Shown: positions 1 to 13,930, counted from the first letter of the stretch. The stretch: DNA of 64,000 bases from Allantophomopsis cytisporea (GCA_024752435.1 CP103029.1:930001-994000); one strand, 5' to 3'. The notes: generated by a model not told the origin, from the letters alone. A program made the numbers and translations.

Positions 1-1493
1 AGGGCAGACAGAAGAAAGAATACAAACGACGTATCAAAGACTTCATTCATCAATCCATCCTTCCCCATACCATGTATCCTACTTTATACTTCCAACCTCG
101 GAATTGAGTTGAGTATCAGCATCTCCACATCAGTATCTCCCTCTCACTCCGCTCAATAATGCACCTCAGTTTTAATCGTCCCCGCCCGCGCCGCTAAAGC
201 ATTTCGCGTACGCGTAAACCATTTCGTAGGCTCTCTGAAGTAGATCTTGGCACTCCTAAGAAAAGTTGACGAAACAACAATTCGACTTTGAATTCGAATG
301 ACAGCAATTTCCACATCATCTCACACTCGTGAAACAGAAAAAGAAACATGCCTGCGAAAACATGGTACTATACGTGATGGCATAGTCGTTGGTATGCAAG
401 GGTAGAGAATAGGATGGATGATATAGCGTCGTGATTTCATCAACGCTCATAAATCTCACCTCAACGAAACCTCCCATCGAACCGTATTCAACTCCAAATC
501 CATCGAGTATCAAATCACGATTAACGTCGTGTCACATTGAGTAATAAGTAAACATCCGAGTCCGCAGCAAAGTTCTCGCTACGCTCTCCGCGCGCTCGCC
601 TCGCACTCACTCGCATTTGTGCCTCACACCTGATGCGGCCTGGATAAAATTCAAATCACAGTCCGCACAAACACGAGCTCTTGGCGAGCTCAGTAACGCA
701 GAATCCCCCCTTTAGAGGTGCTTGGCTCAGTCGATAAGTCACGAACGGACAGGGAAGGATAAGTCGCCATACTGGAGTCGATATTTGCCATATCTTAGTA
801 GAACCATACTGCGGAGTAAAATAGAGAACGAGCGGTTCAGAATGCGGTAGTGAAAGCGAATGCGAGCGAGAGTGGGATTCGTATGTTGGGGCAGTGCTGT
901 GTTGGTTGTGATGCAGTCAGTGTGTGTGCTGGTTCGGATAAACGTGCTGTACCGAGCCGTCTGCAAGCCCGAATTGAATGGTTGTGTCCGAATCCTGACG
1001 TGTTGGAAAAACTGTATTGGACGATAAGAGTATTCAAGGCGAACATCATCTAGTAGTGCTTATATAATTCATACGGAATAAGGTACATACTGTATTTGTA
1101 GGTCGTAATAGACACAGCAGGTAGGCAATTGATTGCACTCCAATCACACTGAGAACCACAATCTATCCGTGACCAACGCGTGTGTAGAACCAGTTGTCGA
1201 TGTGATTCTGGGTTCATGTGATGATGGAAGGTGAGGGAAACCGCACAGAATTTTAGACATGAGTAGTAGTATCATTGATATATAATTTGGTAGATACCTG
1301 ACAGATCTTTTGAACAATCAACGAGAATGCAACATCTCCAACAAGGTATAGTAACAACTCCACCCAAAAAACTCCAGTCCGTGAAGCTCCCGAAAAAAAA
1401 ACAAAATGAACGTCTCAGCCGAGACAGGTCATGACTAAATGTGTGATATGTATGAACGTGGGTAAGTTATAAGTGATATGGCGTATGATCCCT
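1..1493. other. Intergenic region, no gene supported
   Basis: No reading frame here has splice sites or a family signature that I can support. Short open frames occur on both strands around 740-1050, but they are shadows of one another and have low-complexity composition. The right part is probably the 3' flank of the minus-strand gene ending at 1494. Confidence 0.5.
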
Positions 1494-2486
1494 CTACTTG
1501 AGGAGATCAAAGAGCTTGAAACGTTTAGCAGCGTGAGCGGTAACAGCGACACCAGCAGCGAAGCTGGAGCCGATGACAGCGTATCTGAAGAGAACGTTAA
1601 GCATCTGGTTTCTGTTTCTGCGCTGGGAGCGGGAGACGAAGTCAGAATTATCGTTGACGCGGGGGAAGGGCACGCATGGGACAGACTCGTCGAGGAACTC
1701 GGCGAGCGGCTTCCAGCCATCGGTGATCTTGTATTCGAGTAGGCGCTCTGGTGGGACCATTGACTTGACGTTCTCGTAGTGACGTGCGTAGATCTCCTTG
1801 CCCTTCTTTGGGAAGTCGCCCTCGAAGAAAGTGTCGAAGAAGCGCTGTAGTACAGGCTCGTACATTGAGGCTGCCCATGAGAACTTCGATACAAACTTCA
1901 AGGCTGGGTCCGTCACGCGCCAGTATACCGTCTTCATAGTCGATGCATGCCAGCTGTCGACGTCCCGTCCTGTCAAGATGACCTTCGCTTCTGGGTATGC
2001 TTCGATGAGTTCTTGGGCGAAGGCTACGGCTGGCCAGTCGCACACGGCTTGGCAGTGTCCCATCAATTGATCTGTAGAAGGAGTTGTTTAGTACGTTTCT
2101 TGCGTTGGGACTGCCACTGGCGTCTTGGGGTCTGGGAAACTCACCCCAGTCTTTTCTGGTGAATGTTCCTACGCCGTCGAATTTGGCGGCAAAGGCATCT
2201 TGCCACATAAGACAGTCGGGAGGGTTCTCAATGGATGCAGACATCATGTGGTAGGTATCGACATATCCGAGTTGCTTCATGGCTTCGCGCATAGCTAAAG
2301 GGGACGTTAGACTTTCAGCCAGATAGAGACAATGGTAAGCTTACAAGCTGTTCCTGTGCGGCCAAGACCGAGGATCAAGACCTTCATTGGCACCACTCTC
2401 TTACATTCTCTTCTGTTGATACTGGTATCGGCTGGAGTGAAGATGTCGGTAATTGGCTTTGGGGTGTATCTCGCGGAGGCGGCCAT
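1494..2486 (-). CDS. P-loop sulfotransferase-family protein (Sulfotransfer_4-like)
   Basis: Three exons on the minus strand, 2486-2345, 2294-2145 and 2071-1494, give a 289-residue protein; both introns are canonical (gtaagc..tttag and gtgagt..tacag) and the joined frame is continuous. The nucleotide-binding loop GLGRTGT lies at residues 40-46, where the PAPS-binding loop of sulfotransferases sits. The middle exon carries the typical WQDAF and FTRKDW context and the third has CDWPA and the segment KVILTGRDVDSWHAS, usual for the fungal Sulfotransfer_4 family. A hydrophobic stretch near the C-terminus (VLFRYAVIGSSFAAGVAVTA) suggests a membrane anchor. Proteins of this kind are often annotated as P-loop NTPase or, wrongly, as NAD-dependent epimerase. 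The acceptor substrate is unknown. The ATG at 2486 was chosen because it opens the exon in frame; an internal Met just before KVLILG is an alternative start. Confidence 0.82.
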
Positions 2487-5400
2487 CTTGAATGATGGTG
2501 GTATATCTAAAGTGCAATGGGGTATGAATGCGGATGTGGAACAAATGGCTTGTAAGTCTTATTTAATGAGTGAATGACAAGCAATAGAAGCAGAAGAAGT
2601 CAGCTTAACAAAGATAGACAATGTTTTTTGAAAGAAGGTTGTTGGAGATAAAGAGTGACAGATATACTTGTGAATGAAATACTTTCATACAACGGCGTCA
2701 CAACTCCTTCAAGGAATTTGATGGAGCATACATACGACAGCCTTAGGGTGGCTGAGACCCAATGGTGATACCCTTGCCATACTATACACCTTCTAGAAGA
2801 GGGCCCTAAAATAGGGAGAGACGGTATCAAAGCTTGAGGGGGAGGGGGTTGATTGTGGGATCTTGGAGCTTGGAATCGGGGGGAGGAATATGGGCGAGGC
2901 CCTGCTTGCTACGCATCCAAGTTACCTTATATTGATCATTTGTTAGTTGCTAGTTGCAAATTGCTAAATCTCCGTTTGACCATGGTGCCGTTGGAAATCG
3001 AGTACTACTTTATTTGGAGTAGTAGTAGTAGTTAGTGGTAATGGTGATTATGCAAGTCCCAAGTAAACAGCTTATGAACAGCGAAGAGTAGATGAATGAA
3101 TGAATCGGTCGTTTCGCCTTGAAGTGTTTTTTGTTCATGTCGTTCGTTCATCCAGCACTTCTTTTCTTTTCCTTCCCAGGGTATGTTGAGACGAGCTCGA
3201 GATAGGAAGTACAGCCAGGGACCACACTTAAGTGGCTAGGGCCTATTCCTTTATTGGGTAGGATATGGTGCTTGCAAGCTCATTCACCCTCCTTCTGCTT
3301 CTTTTCCTTGGACATGCTTGGCATTGGTGGTCTTGGAAAGTGTCTTGGCCTTTCTCCATAGGCACATACATAAGAGAAAGTGAAGAAGTGGAAAAGTTGT
3401 GCGGCTCCACTATTTTCCGGGGGGTGAACTTATTTTACTACTTACTTACTGTGGTGAGTCGACTGCAAGAATGTTATCCGAGCGTCTTTCCCGTCAGTTC
3501 CCAGTAGTTTGATACATTAGCCGATAAACAAATGCGAACAACGGAAGGGAGCATATTATTATTGTCGAGTATGGGCCGACAGCCACCACCACCACCTACG
3601 CAACCTATGCCTGGAGTACAGATAAATATAAAAGTTTATAAGAAAGAAAAAAAAAATACCATAAATAGGATGAAGATGAAGATGAAATATTTAAATTAAA
3701 ATTAAATAAAATAAAATAAACAAAAAGTCACAGATATCGAGGATACAATGCACTTGGAGACACCCTTTAAATCCGACCATTATCACCTGAGATGTATAAC
3801 TTCTCTCATATTGCACTTCATTCATCTCATCACATTGCAGTTCCCGGCATCCAATCCATCCGTTTATCTCATCTTCCTTCCTCTTCAATGGAATGTCACA
3901 CTATTCACCTAATGTGTATGTTGGGGCCTGCAAGGCCGTTTCTAAGAACGGAGTTATGCTTGTCAAGAACCCCCGAAATTCGACATCACGAATTGAATCA
4001 CCACCACCAAACTCCCTATCATACTCCACCGCACATCTGATGCGCACGTCGCAAGTGAAAGGAAAGAAAAGAATAAAAGAAAAAAACAATTGGCACCACC
4101 AGTGAGTGTACAGCGAAGAGCTTGACAAACTAAGCAAACTATGCCTGTCTCTTCATACTCTATAGGGTAGAGATAGGCGCGGGATTAGCATATGGGGTAC
4201 GTACTCTTGCAATACCTTCCGTTCCCCTTCCCCAACGTGGTTAAACAGCAATGTTACACCTGTGTACGATACTGTACTACGCAGTATGTGTTTACTAGAA
4301 TACGTACGCTGACACTGACACGCCGCACTTTCATTCCATTTTGTGAATTCAAAAGTGAAGGCTGTGCCACCATTTCCACGCGCCATGCACATTCTCCGCC
4401 CGTCGCTTGGCCCTTGTCGCTTGGCCCTTGGCCCCGGTAAACTCAACCCGATCTAATCTATGTATGTACCCATCCGGCTCTTTTGCCCCTGTTCCATTGA
4501 ATTCACAATCTCCAACAGATGCCAGAACAAGAAGAGAAGAGCAGGAACAACCCCCTCCTCCGAAAGATTAGAGAAACTCAATGAAACCAATGAAATCATC
4601 ATATGCGCATATCTCATAGTATGGGGAGAGAGGGAGAGAGAGTATCGTAGCTACGCATCATTCTTTCACTGCGTCGTCACAATTGTCAAGCTGATACGCA
4701 CCAAATCATCAGACACAGATGTTTTTCATCGTCACAGCATGACCATCATCCACCTCATAGCGATTCATTGGCTAACCGTGCTCCTTCGCTCAATCAAAGT
4801 ATCAAAAATAACTCAGGATTGGAAAAGAAATGATATGGCTTGCAGCATGTTACGCGCGTGCAAATGATGATGATCAAACTGAGCATCATCATGCCGTTCC
4901 CATCATCCCAATTGCATGGTGTAAACATCAAATCATCATCTCCAAGTTACCCACACGCTTTCTCCCAAATTCCCCACCCGTTGATCCCTTCGCCTTCCCA
5001 ACCTCTATGTTCCAAGTGTTCCCTGTTCCCCTCCTTTCCCCGTCAAGGCTTGTTCCCTCGGCATGCTGAGCCGCTCAACTTGTGACTTGCTATGATATTT
5101 TGTTGTGTGATCATTTTGTAGGTATGTATGCCGGATACTTGGAAAAGAGAAAGCCATTGTGGGTGCAAGTACAATACGATTAGATGGTCGTACACAGATA
5201 GATAGGATACGAAGATACGAAGATACGAAGATACGAAAGACAATCACAGACGGAACATCGGAGCGCCGTCCCTCCTTTTTGAACAAGGTATGTATGTACA
5301 GTATGTACATATATGTACATATGTCAGGTACATGACATACCGTGACATACGTTCCGTCTGTCTTGATCTCCACCTCGAAGTCAGGCAAGATGCTCGGAGC

Positions 5401-6442
5401 AACTGCACTCTACATGTGCGTATCGGAATTGGTTATCGGGGAAATCTAAGAGCTTTACCTCCGTTTGGATGAGTGTGCATCAGCCATTCTTCTTCTTTGA
5501 GATCCTGGTCCCCTCTATTACTTCCTCTTTGGATGAGCAAAAGTCCTTCATGATATCTCGGGATGCCTCAAAAACGCATCGACATGCAGCGATGTCCACC
5601 AAATCACTTGGAACGTATATGCATATACCAAAACAGCATGTCGAATGGTGACTTTCAGTCTCATCCTCTTCCTCCTCCCTTCCTCTCTGCTCATCGGCCC
5701 ACGGCCAATGGATCCTCCCCCATCCTCCTGCCTCGGTGGGCAAGTTGTAAGCGGGTTAATCGAGTCTTGGCATTCCATGGGGGCAAAGTCATAAACCCGC
5801 AAACCTGAGCAGCTCCACCACCACCACCATACCTAGCAGCGCCTAAAGAAAAGAAAAATTGGAAAGCAAAGAAGACGAAAAGAAAGAAGTGAAAAAAAAA
5901 AGAATATACATAGCAAAAACTTACTGCCAATGGCTCGCGCACCACCTCAATTCATCCACAGAAACAGCGAGCATTGACTAAGCTATTACCATCAGGTCGT
6001 CGCGTCCTCCCATGGACCTGACACCTAATCAATGAAATCATGTCTATCCGTATCAAGCCTTGATTCTATGTCATAACAACCCTGCACCTTAGATGCTTGT
6101 TTCCGTTTCATGACTGTTCAGATTCCTCATCCAGAGTGAGCGACTCTGTTCACTCTTCTCTCTCTTGTATTTCTTTCCAAAGTCTGCCTCCTGTCAGCCT
6201 GTCGCACGCGATCTCTGAATTCCTCTCCTCTCCATACTACCTATTCATACAAACTATACCGAACCCCCGCCAACAAACCCCTATCTCAATCTCTCCCGAC
6301 CGTTATTCTTGCTCAACATTATTTTGAGTATTATATTTTTATTCTCTCACTGGACTTTGGTTCACTTAATTCTTCGTTTCGTTTCTTTTTTTTTTGCCGC
6401 GCCTCTTGCGGTGTGCGAAGTCGCAAGCTGAGGCTGCCTCAT
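2487..6442. other. Long intergenic region, no gene supported
   Basis: About 4 kb between a minus-strand and a plus-strand gene, so it probably holds both promoters. I see AT-rich segments (around 3600-3720), a four-copy 8-bp repeat at 5206-5237, and pyrimidine-rich DNA ahead of the transporter gene. Open frames of 60-135 codons occur but have skewed composition, lack splice sites joining them, and mirror each other on opposite strands. Confidence 0.45.
5206..5237. repeat. Four perfect copies of an 8-bp unit
   Basis: The unit GATACGAA is present four times in a row without mismatch. It lies in noncoding DNA between the sulfotransferase-like gene and the MFS gene. No function is implied. Confidence 0.9.
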
Positions 6443-8502
6443 ATGGAGCAGCAAACCACCAAATTCGATGTAGCCTCACAATCGAGGCTACATCAACGAC
6501 ACGGCTCGCGGACGCTGTCTGTGGATTTCGGCAACAATGCGTTATTCAATACCATTCCGGATCACACCCCCGTCAAGGATGTCACTCGGGCGCCCAAACC
6601 GGGTCCGGTGACTTGGATGTCATTGCCGAGAAAGAGGCAGTTGGCAATTCTCTTTGCCTCAAGATTATTTGATTTCCTTCAGGTCGCCTCCCTGCAGGCA
6701 TATATCTTCCATCAGCTGAAGAGTTTCGATACGTCATTGCCAGATTCGGCCATATCGGCGCAGGCCGGTATATTGCAAGGATGCTATACCGCTGCACAGA
6801 TAGCAACGGCTATCTTATGGGGCAAGGTTGCTGATGCAAGCTGGGGAGGCAGGAAGATGGTCCTCTTGATTGGTCTCGCCGGTACTGCGATATCATGTAT
6901 TGGTTATGGCTTTGCAACCACGTTCTCACAGGCTGCTTTCTTCCGTGTCCTTGGCGGCGGCTTGAACGGTACCGTTGGAATTATTCGAACGATGATTGCG
7001 GAGATCACAAAGGAGAAGAAGTACCAGTCACGTGCCTTCCTTATTCTACCCATCAGCTTCAATGTTGCTGCGTTACTTGGTCCGGGTATGTCAATGTCAA
7101 ATAGGGTTAAAATTATGTCTAGCTAATTTGTCATTCCAGTCCTCGGAGGTCTTCTTTCAGAACCGACTACAGCATACCCAGAGACCTTTGGTGGCATCAC
7201 TTGGTTAGAGAAGTATCCATTTGCATTGCCAAATCTATTAGGGGCATTGTTCCTCACTTTTACTCTTGCTGCAGTGTTTTTCGGTCTTGAAGAGGTATGT
7301 CTCAAGCTGGAAGAAAGCAGAGAGAACTCCATCTAATATTAAGCTTTAGACTTTAAGTAGCCGCAAGGATAGATTTGATATGGGACTACACCTTGCCAAG
7401 AAGTTCACAGATATCGTCAAGGGACGTCGATCTCTTGACTCGGGCGAGTATGCCATGCTGGCAACGAGCGAGCAGTCATCAGAAACCGAGTTGAAGAACT
7501 ATGAAGAGCAAGGTAGAGTCACGCCTACGAAGCCCGCTCCTTTATCAAGAGCAAAGTTGCCTTTCAGCCGTTTATGGACATGGAATGTCATTTTCACATT
7601 GACTACTTGCGCAGTTTTCGATTTTCAAATGGGGTAAGTCCAAGTAACATGGACCTCCAAATTCGCAGTTTCTAATACAAAACAGTGCCTTTAACAATCT
7701 CTGGACTCTTCTCCTTTCTACGCCGCGTGACATGACCAACTCCTCAAGCCTGCCGTTCTTCTTTACCGGTGGCCTCGGCATGCAATCCGCCTCCGTCGGC
7801 TTCGCGACTGCTATCATCGGTGTCCTAGGCATGCTCCTGCAACTCTTCCTCTACCCGGCCGTACACGCGCGTCTCGGTACGCTCCGCAGTTTCCGCTGGT
7901 TCTTGCTTTTTTTCCCCCTCGCCTACGCCGTAGCCCCCTACTTGGCTGTCCTCCCATCCACCACCGCGCCACCCGAGCCCTCTTCCGGTTTCATCGTCTG
8001 GTTTGGCATCGTTGTTGTCCTGCTCCTGCAGGTTATGGCCCGCACATTTGCCCTCCCCGCTACCATTATCTTGCTCAATAATTGCTCTCCACACCCTTCT
8101 GTCCTCGGCACGATACACGGTCTCGGCATGAGCGTTAGCTCAGCCTTCCGCACTTTTGGTCCAATCATCTCGGGTTGGTGGTACGGCTGGGGTCTGGAGA
8201 TTGGAGTCGTCGGTATCTCATGGTGGGCTACTGCTGCTGTTGCTGCTGCTGGTTGTATCACGGCTACCTGGGTCTATGAAGGCTCTGGTCATGAGATCTT
8301 CCTCCCCGGAGAGGAGCCCAACAAGAACGATCAGCCAATCCCCATGACTATGACCATGGGTGCTGCGAGCAGTGCGGCTGCTCCGGGGCAAGAGAGTGGA
8401 GTGGTGACTGTGTGGCCCGCGGAGCAGGGCTCAGCTTCTACTTCTCAATCTCCTTCGCCGGTTCCGTGGACTAAGGAAGTGGCATCGAAATCTCTTTCGT
8501 AA
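6443..8502 (+). CDS. MFS transporter, DHA1-like
   Basis: Four exons (6443-7085, 7140-7294, 7350-7633, 7686-8502) encode 632 residues. All three introns are 52-55 nt with gtatgt or gtaagt donors and cag/tag acceptors. About twelve hydrophobic segments are visible in two groups, separated by a hydrophilic central loop rich in Ser, Glu and Lys encoded mostly by exon 3. The motif GKVADASWGGRK at about residues 127-138, after the second transmembrane segment, matches MFS motif A (G-x-x-x-D-x-x-G-R-R/K). An Arg-containing fourth segment (FFRVLGGGLNGTVG) and the sequence ALLGPVLGGLLSEP at the exon 1/2 junction also fit the proton-antiport drug-transporter branch related to yeast YCR023C. Substrate unknown. 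An upstream in-frame GTG exists, but the first ATG is at 6443. The C-terminal tail is long and low in complexity. Confidence 0.88.
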
Positions 8503-11500
8503 AAGCCCCTATGTTAGAATTCTTATATCTTATGTGAATTACTCGTTGTCGCATTTCATGTCATGTTATTACTATAGATATACCTTGGTGTTTTTGCTTT
8601 CTGTAGCATAGTTAGCCAGTCTGGAAAGATGAATGATCAATTATATCAATTCACAGGTCCGTACAATAAAACTACAAACACTGCGTCTACCATGGCATGC
8701 CATATACATAAAAACAAACACGAAAGCATGTACATAGTCACTACATCTTCCATCACGCTGCGATTCATCATGCCCCACCCTCGAGACACTTTCATTTTTG
8801 CGAGACACGTGACTGAAACATCCCAACTTGCCTGTCTTGGAAAGCATTCCATCCATGCTTCCATTTACAGGGGTGGGGGGAAAGTGCCTTCACGCTGGTG
8901 CCGGCTCTCCTTGGCGTGTGTGGATAAGCAATGCCGGACAGAGACAGAAGATCGTCGGACAATACATCAGTGCTCCATGATCCGACGCGGAGAAGCGTAG
9001 AGTGAGTTGAAGTCCACGGGGAAATAGCATCCACCCAAACATCACCCCCAACTCTATCCCTATACATAACATATTCAACCAAAGTTCATCCACGGCGTAG
9101 TCTCAACTCCAATCGTTGGCATCGCTGACCACCACTGACTTCTGTTCACGCCCACAAGGCCGCGCAATGGGGCCGGGCAATCCCATGGGCAATGATGGGG
9201 GAGGGATCCCTATGTCTAGCCGCTCCCTACCACGTCGCATCGTATCGCATTTGCCCTTCCTTCATTTGCTTGCTTGTATGGTGAGCGCTGCTGATCTGAG
9301 TGTCGTGATGACGACGACGTCAGGTCCGAGGCGGGCCCTCATAGGTCATGGAGCAGCGAAAAAGAAAAACATCCGCCTTTTGCTGGTGCCCCCTGCTTGC
9401 TGGCTGGCTGTGGCTGAGAAGGTATGGATTTGGGCGGTGGCGTAGTGGAGCGTTGTAGCGTTGAAGCGTTGAAGCGTAGCGCTTCGTTACGGTCGTTTGG
9501 GCGTGCGTGTACATACATCCATCCATCTCTCAGGTATCAAACCTTACGACCTTACTCGACGACCCTTTAGTATAGATTGAATGGACTGGATTGAGTATGA
9601 GAATCACTGAAGCGGGGCTTTTATGATTCCTTGATACTGGAGTATTGATGTATTTGTTACTACGGAGTACGTAATGTCCTCTACGTACCAATACTGTAAG
9701 CTCGTGAGCTTACTCTACGACCAGATATTATAGCAGATGCTACATCGAGCGTGTAACGACGCAAGGTACTTTGTATAATGTGATGGTACCTTGCATCGCG
9801 GGGCTTACGCATCGCGATTTGATTGAAGCCCAAGCATAAGACTTTTCCAAGCGGGCTCAATTGCCAAGAACCTTTCTTATTTTATTCTTCTTCGATGCTC
9901 TGCACAACAAAGTAAGGTCATGGATCATCTTGCGCGCTCTTCCTTCCTGCTCAATGGCAAAAACGCTCAAGGCCCTGCAGTTCGTGCATTTCATGTTCCT
10001 ATCCTGGCATGACTTTCCGATCCGGTATATCCCAACATCATGTGTGAAGTGGTATCGAGCAGGTGGTACACCGCATCTGGATCGATAACCATGATATCTG
10101 TTCGCGTGAGGTACTCTCTACATGAGGGTATTGTAAACCTTGCGATAGGTATGTGGGACGAAGAACATGCGTAAGAATAGACAGGCCATGGTGTTCAGTA
10201 GTATCGATGTACAAATTCATTCATTCATTCGTTCGTTTATTCATTCATTCATTCAACTCTCCAGTATCGGACGACGGCCACAACTCGTGCCCTTCCCTCT
10301 CCATCCTTTGTTACTCCTCCTCCCTCCTCCCCCTCCTTATCGTCGTAAGGCTCGTCTTGTCCTTAACCACCGGCGACTCTTGGCACTCCTGAGGTGGACA
10401 CGGACGCGTGTGATACTGGAGAAGATGCGCGGTGTGGATGGGACACACACGCACCCGTGCACTCCGGCATAATGTGCGGTTCCCGGTTTTACTAAGGCAT
10501 CGGGGAAGTGTTATTGCAGATTTGCTTGTTGTTTCCGCCGTCTCAGTCTGGACAGACGAGATGAGACTCAACTCAACTCTCGGATGAGAAAGGAGTGAGT
10601 GCCTTTTTGACCTGCCTTGGATGCTCTGTCTCCCTATCTTCTACCGTTCAACGGAGGGAACCCTGGCTGGTCGACCACCTGTTTCTCGCTCTGTAAAGGT
10701 AAAGGAGCATGGAATGGAATCTGTATGTATGTACAGCAATGCACGAGTCTGTATGTGTATATGAATATGTATATATGTGTATGTACGTGCTAACACAACG
10801 ACAAGGTTAACGAGTGTTTTATCAAGCTGTTGTATAATGATCCAACATCGCCACCTTACCCTACCTTACTATTAAGTATGACAAGCAATACCTACTCCTA
10901 CTAGCCATTATCGCTGGTGCCAGAAACGGAGCTCGGAGGATAAGCGGACTTTTTGGGTGTCAACGTGGTTGAGTGTTTGAGGGTGCCGCCATCTTTTCGA
11001 CGGGCTTTTGGCGGGGCAAACGACACCCGAAAGAGCACGCATCCAAACCCCAAAAAAAAACCAAGAAGAAAGAGAAGAAAAAATAAATAAAATACCTTGT
11101 GCTGTTACATACTCATTATCACCTTGAACTGAGAGAACTACTTTATCTCATACCAAGCCAAATTGTTTGCTTCTTGTAAAGCAAGAATAACAAGAGGGGT
11201 AGAATGTGGAGTATTCACTACTTTCCTCTACCTTGTAATCTGCTACAACTTATAGAAATTAATTGCGCTTCCCAATTGTCTTGTCTATCCTTTGATAAGA
11301 TGATGATAATCGGACAGGGGGGGCTATTCTAGGCCCTATCACTCCCCTCCCATGAGACATCTATCCTATTCTTATTTGCTCTACACATTTGATTGTACGC
11401 GCATTACTGAACGCTTCTGTCTTCGGGGTACGTATGTCTGTTAGCTGTATTCATCAACCTGTGGCTGAGTTTGGCACCTTTGAACCTCCTCTTGTCATTT

Positions 11501-11874
11501 CCAGCCTCTCTCACAACCTCTCGAAGACCGTAATCCTCGATTTTCAAATTCCACATTACAAGGTATAGCTTCTTAGTCGTTATCATCTGTCAATCAGCGA
11601 CGATTCGGTCTACCAAATACCCAGCGCAGTTCTCCACTTCTGCCATAAACCCTTCAGGTTCTTTATCTTCAATCCTCAACAGAGAAATATTGGAACAAGA
11701 TATTCCTGATTCCGTTTCTAACCATTCTCACGCCACCGTCACCAAAATCCTAAATTATCATAGACCAGAATTTTGAGAACAAGATCTCGTGTGGTATATT
11801 GAAAGTACTATTCGATGATATCATAACATTCATCCGCACGTCCACCAGTCTCTCTCTCCTCTAGCAAACTCGCC
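8503..11874. other. Intergenic region, no gene supported
   Basis: This 3.4-kb stretch between two plus-strand genes has no frame with convincing composition or family signature. It contains an ATTC-rich microsatellite at 10215-10254 and homopurine patches. The last few hundred bases are probably the promoter and 5' untranslated region of the arylsulfotransferase-like gene. Confidence 0.45.
10215..10254. repeat. ATTC microsatellite
   Basis: An interrupted run of the tetranucleotide ATTC with ATTCG variants, about 40 bp long, in noncoding DNA. Confidence 0.85.
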
Positions 11875-13683
11875 ATGGGGCGATATTTTTACCTCGCCCT
11901 ACTGGCCTTTGCGCAGCACGTCGTGGGCGACGTTGAGCCATTCATCAACGATGCGCGCTTCGACGCCGGTGACTATGGTATCTATCCGATGAAAACATAT
12001 CATACGACATCCTTAATGTCGCCGCGGCTGAACATGGTCAGCATGAACGAGCAATGCCGAGATGGGAACTTGACAATGCTAACGCCGCGTGGTGGCCAAG
12101 TTCCCAAGGGAGTGGCTGCTGGTCCGGTCATTCTTGATGATGCCGGGGATTTGGTCTGGACGCAGGTTGGGTGGGGATCTGGTGATACGTATGGGTTAAC
12201 GGTGCAAGAATTCAAGGGGAAAGATTATCTTACTTTTTGGGCGGGTGATGATTCGGTGAGGGGGCATGGGGAGGGGGTTTATTATATGGTATGTTTTTAC
12301 CTGAATGTTTCCTTATTGTTTGAAGTGGCTTTGGAGAGCGTAAGCTGATTAGTGTAGCTGGATGAGCATTATAATGTAGCATATACGCTTGATGCAGTTG
12401 GAGGTCTCAAAGGAGATCTCCATGAGTTGATGATCACGCCCGAGGGAACGGCGTTGATGACCATCTACAAAGTGGTGAAGGTAGGACCTCAGCCAGACCA
12501 CAAGTACTTCGGCGGTTGGATTTGGGAGAGTATCCTCCAAGAAATCAATATTGAGACCAACGAGCTGGTTTTTGAATGGCACGCATCCGACCATTACGAC
12601 ATTTTCGACTCGTACAATAACGAGAACATCGCGGGCTCGCATAACTCGCCATACGACTTCTTCCACATGAACTCCATTGAAAAGGATCCCTGGGGCAATT
12701 ATCTCATTTCCTCACGTTACATGCACACCCTGACCTACATCGAGGGCAAGACCGGCAACATTCTGTGGGTCATGGGCGGCAAGCGCAACACCTTCACTGA
12801 TCTCTCTGACGGCAAAGCTGTTTCTTTCAAGTGGCAGCACCATGCGCGCTGGCACAATAACTACACGGAAATCTCCCTCTTTGACAATGGCGCCGATTAC
12901 CGGCACAACGATGAGGCCATGTCGCGCGGCATGCTCCTTGGAGTCGACAAGGATGCCCAGACTGTTTCGCTCATCACCGAGTACCTCAACCCCACGAGTA
13001 TCCTCTCTTCATCCCAGGGGTCTGTACAGATGCGCGAGAACGGCAATGTCCTCGTGGGCTTTGGCTTCAATGCCGCCTGGACCGAGTTTGCTAGGGATGG
13101 GACGCCGCTCTGCGAGATACACTTCGGCGCCTCGTCGCATTGGAACACCGGCTCCGTTCAGTCGTACCGAGTGCTCAAGCACAAGTGGGTTGGGTACCCG
13201 ACCACGAAGCCAGACCTCTCGATCGTTGACAACATTGCATACGTGTCGTGGAACGGCGCCACGGAGGTCGTGCACTGGATGGTGCAGGGCAGCGTACAAA
13301 GCGAAGCTGGTGCCGAGTTCTACGGCATCAAGAGCATTGAGAAGATAGGGTTTGAGACGGGCATTTCTCTGGACGGAATCTCCGGGGATATTCGAATTGC
13401 GGCGCTCGATATCAATGGCGATGTCCTAGGTACCAGTGATGCGGTCACTTTCTCTGTCGCCACCGAGATGAGCCACCAAGGCGAGGTTAAAAACAAGGAC
13501 CTCCTGCCGCTGAGGATGCTAGTCGGGATCATGACCTGTGTCATGATGGCGATGGTGTGCCGTGAGTGTGTAGGCTGTATGAAGAGGAGAAAGGCGCGTG
13601 CTATGGGAAGAATTGAGGAGGGAGACGATGAGGAGTTCTTGCTTGCGAGGAATCCGACGATAGAAGTCACCCATGCCGATTAG
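11875..13683 (+). CDS. Arylsulfotransferase-like protein (Arylsulfotran_2 family), secretory
   Basis: Two exons (11875-12288, 12358-13683) joined over a 69-nt intron (gtatgt..gtgtag) give 579 residues. The N-terminus MGRYFYLALLAFAQHVVG is a likely signal peptide. The body has the motifs of the fungal ASST-like beta-propeller family: VILDDAGDLVWTQ, DYLTFWAGD, DEHYNVAYTLD, ELMITPEGTALMTIY, FEWHASDH and LWVMGGKRNTF, followed by FKWQHHARWHN and ISLFDNGAD. A hydrophobic stretch near residue 525 (LVGIMTCVMMAMVC) followed by Cys and basic residues and a short acidic tail suggests a C-terminal membrane anchor with a cytosolic tail. Bacterial relatives move sulfate between phenolic esters; in fungi the substrate is unknown, so the activity is inference from the family. 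The ATG at 11875 follows a CT-rich leader and begins the signal peptide. Confidence 0.85.
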
Positions 13684-13930
13684 ATATCATGTTTTATGGC
13701 GTTTTGTATATACATAGACCCATTCTTTTGTAAATATGGGGTTCGAGAACATAAACTATTGTAAATTGAATATTTCGAGCATTCATCTGTCTCCTCTTTG
13801 CAATTCGTTTGCCGTGATGGTCATTGTGATATTCCACAGAACAAATCTTCATATGAATTCTACCACACAGATGGCATAGTAAAAAATATAGAAAATATAG
13901 TAGAACGGGATGAGCAGGCTTAAAGAGAAA

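Noticed and set aside
700..760. TGGCTCAGTCGATAAG, resembling a tRNA A box
   Set aside because: No matching B box at the right distance and no acceptor stem could be formed.
1415..2292. Several open frames of 90-214 codons overlapping the sulfotransferase-like exons
   Set aside because: They are other-frame or antisense shadows of the real exons and carry none of the family motifs.
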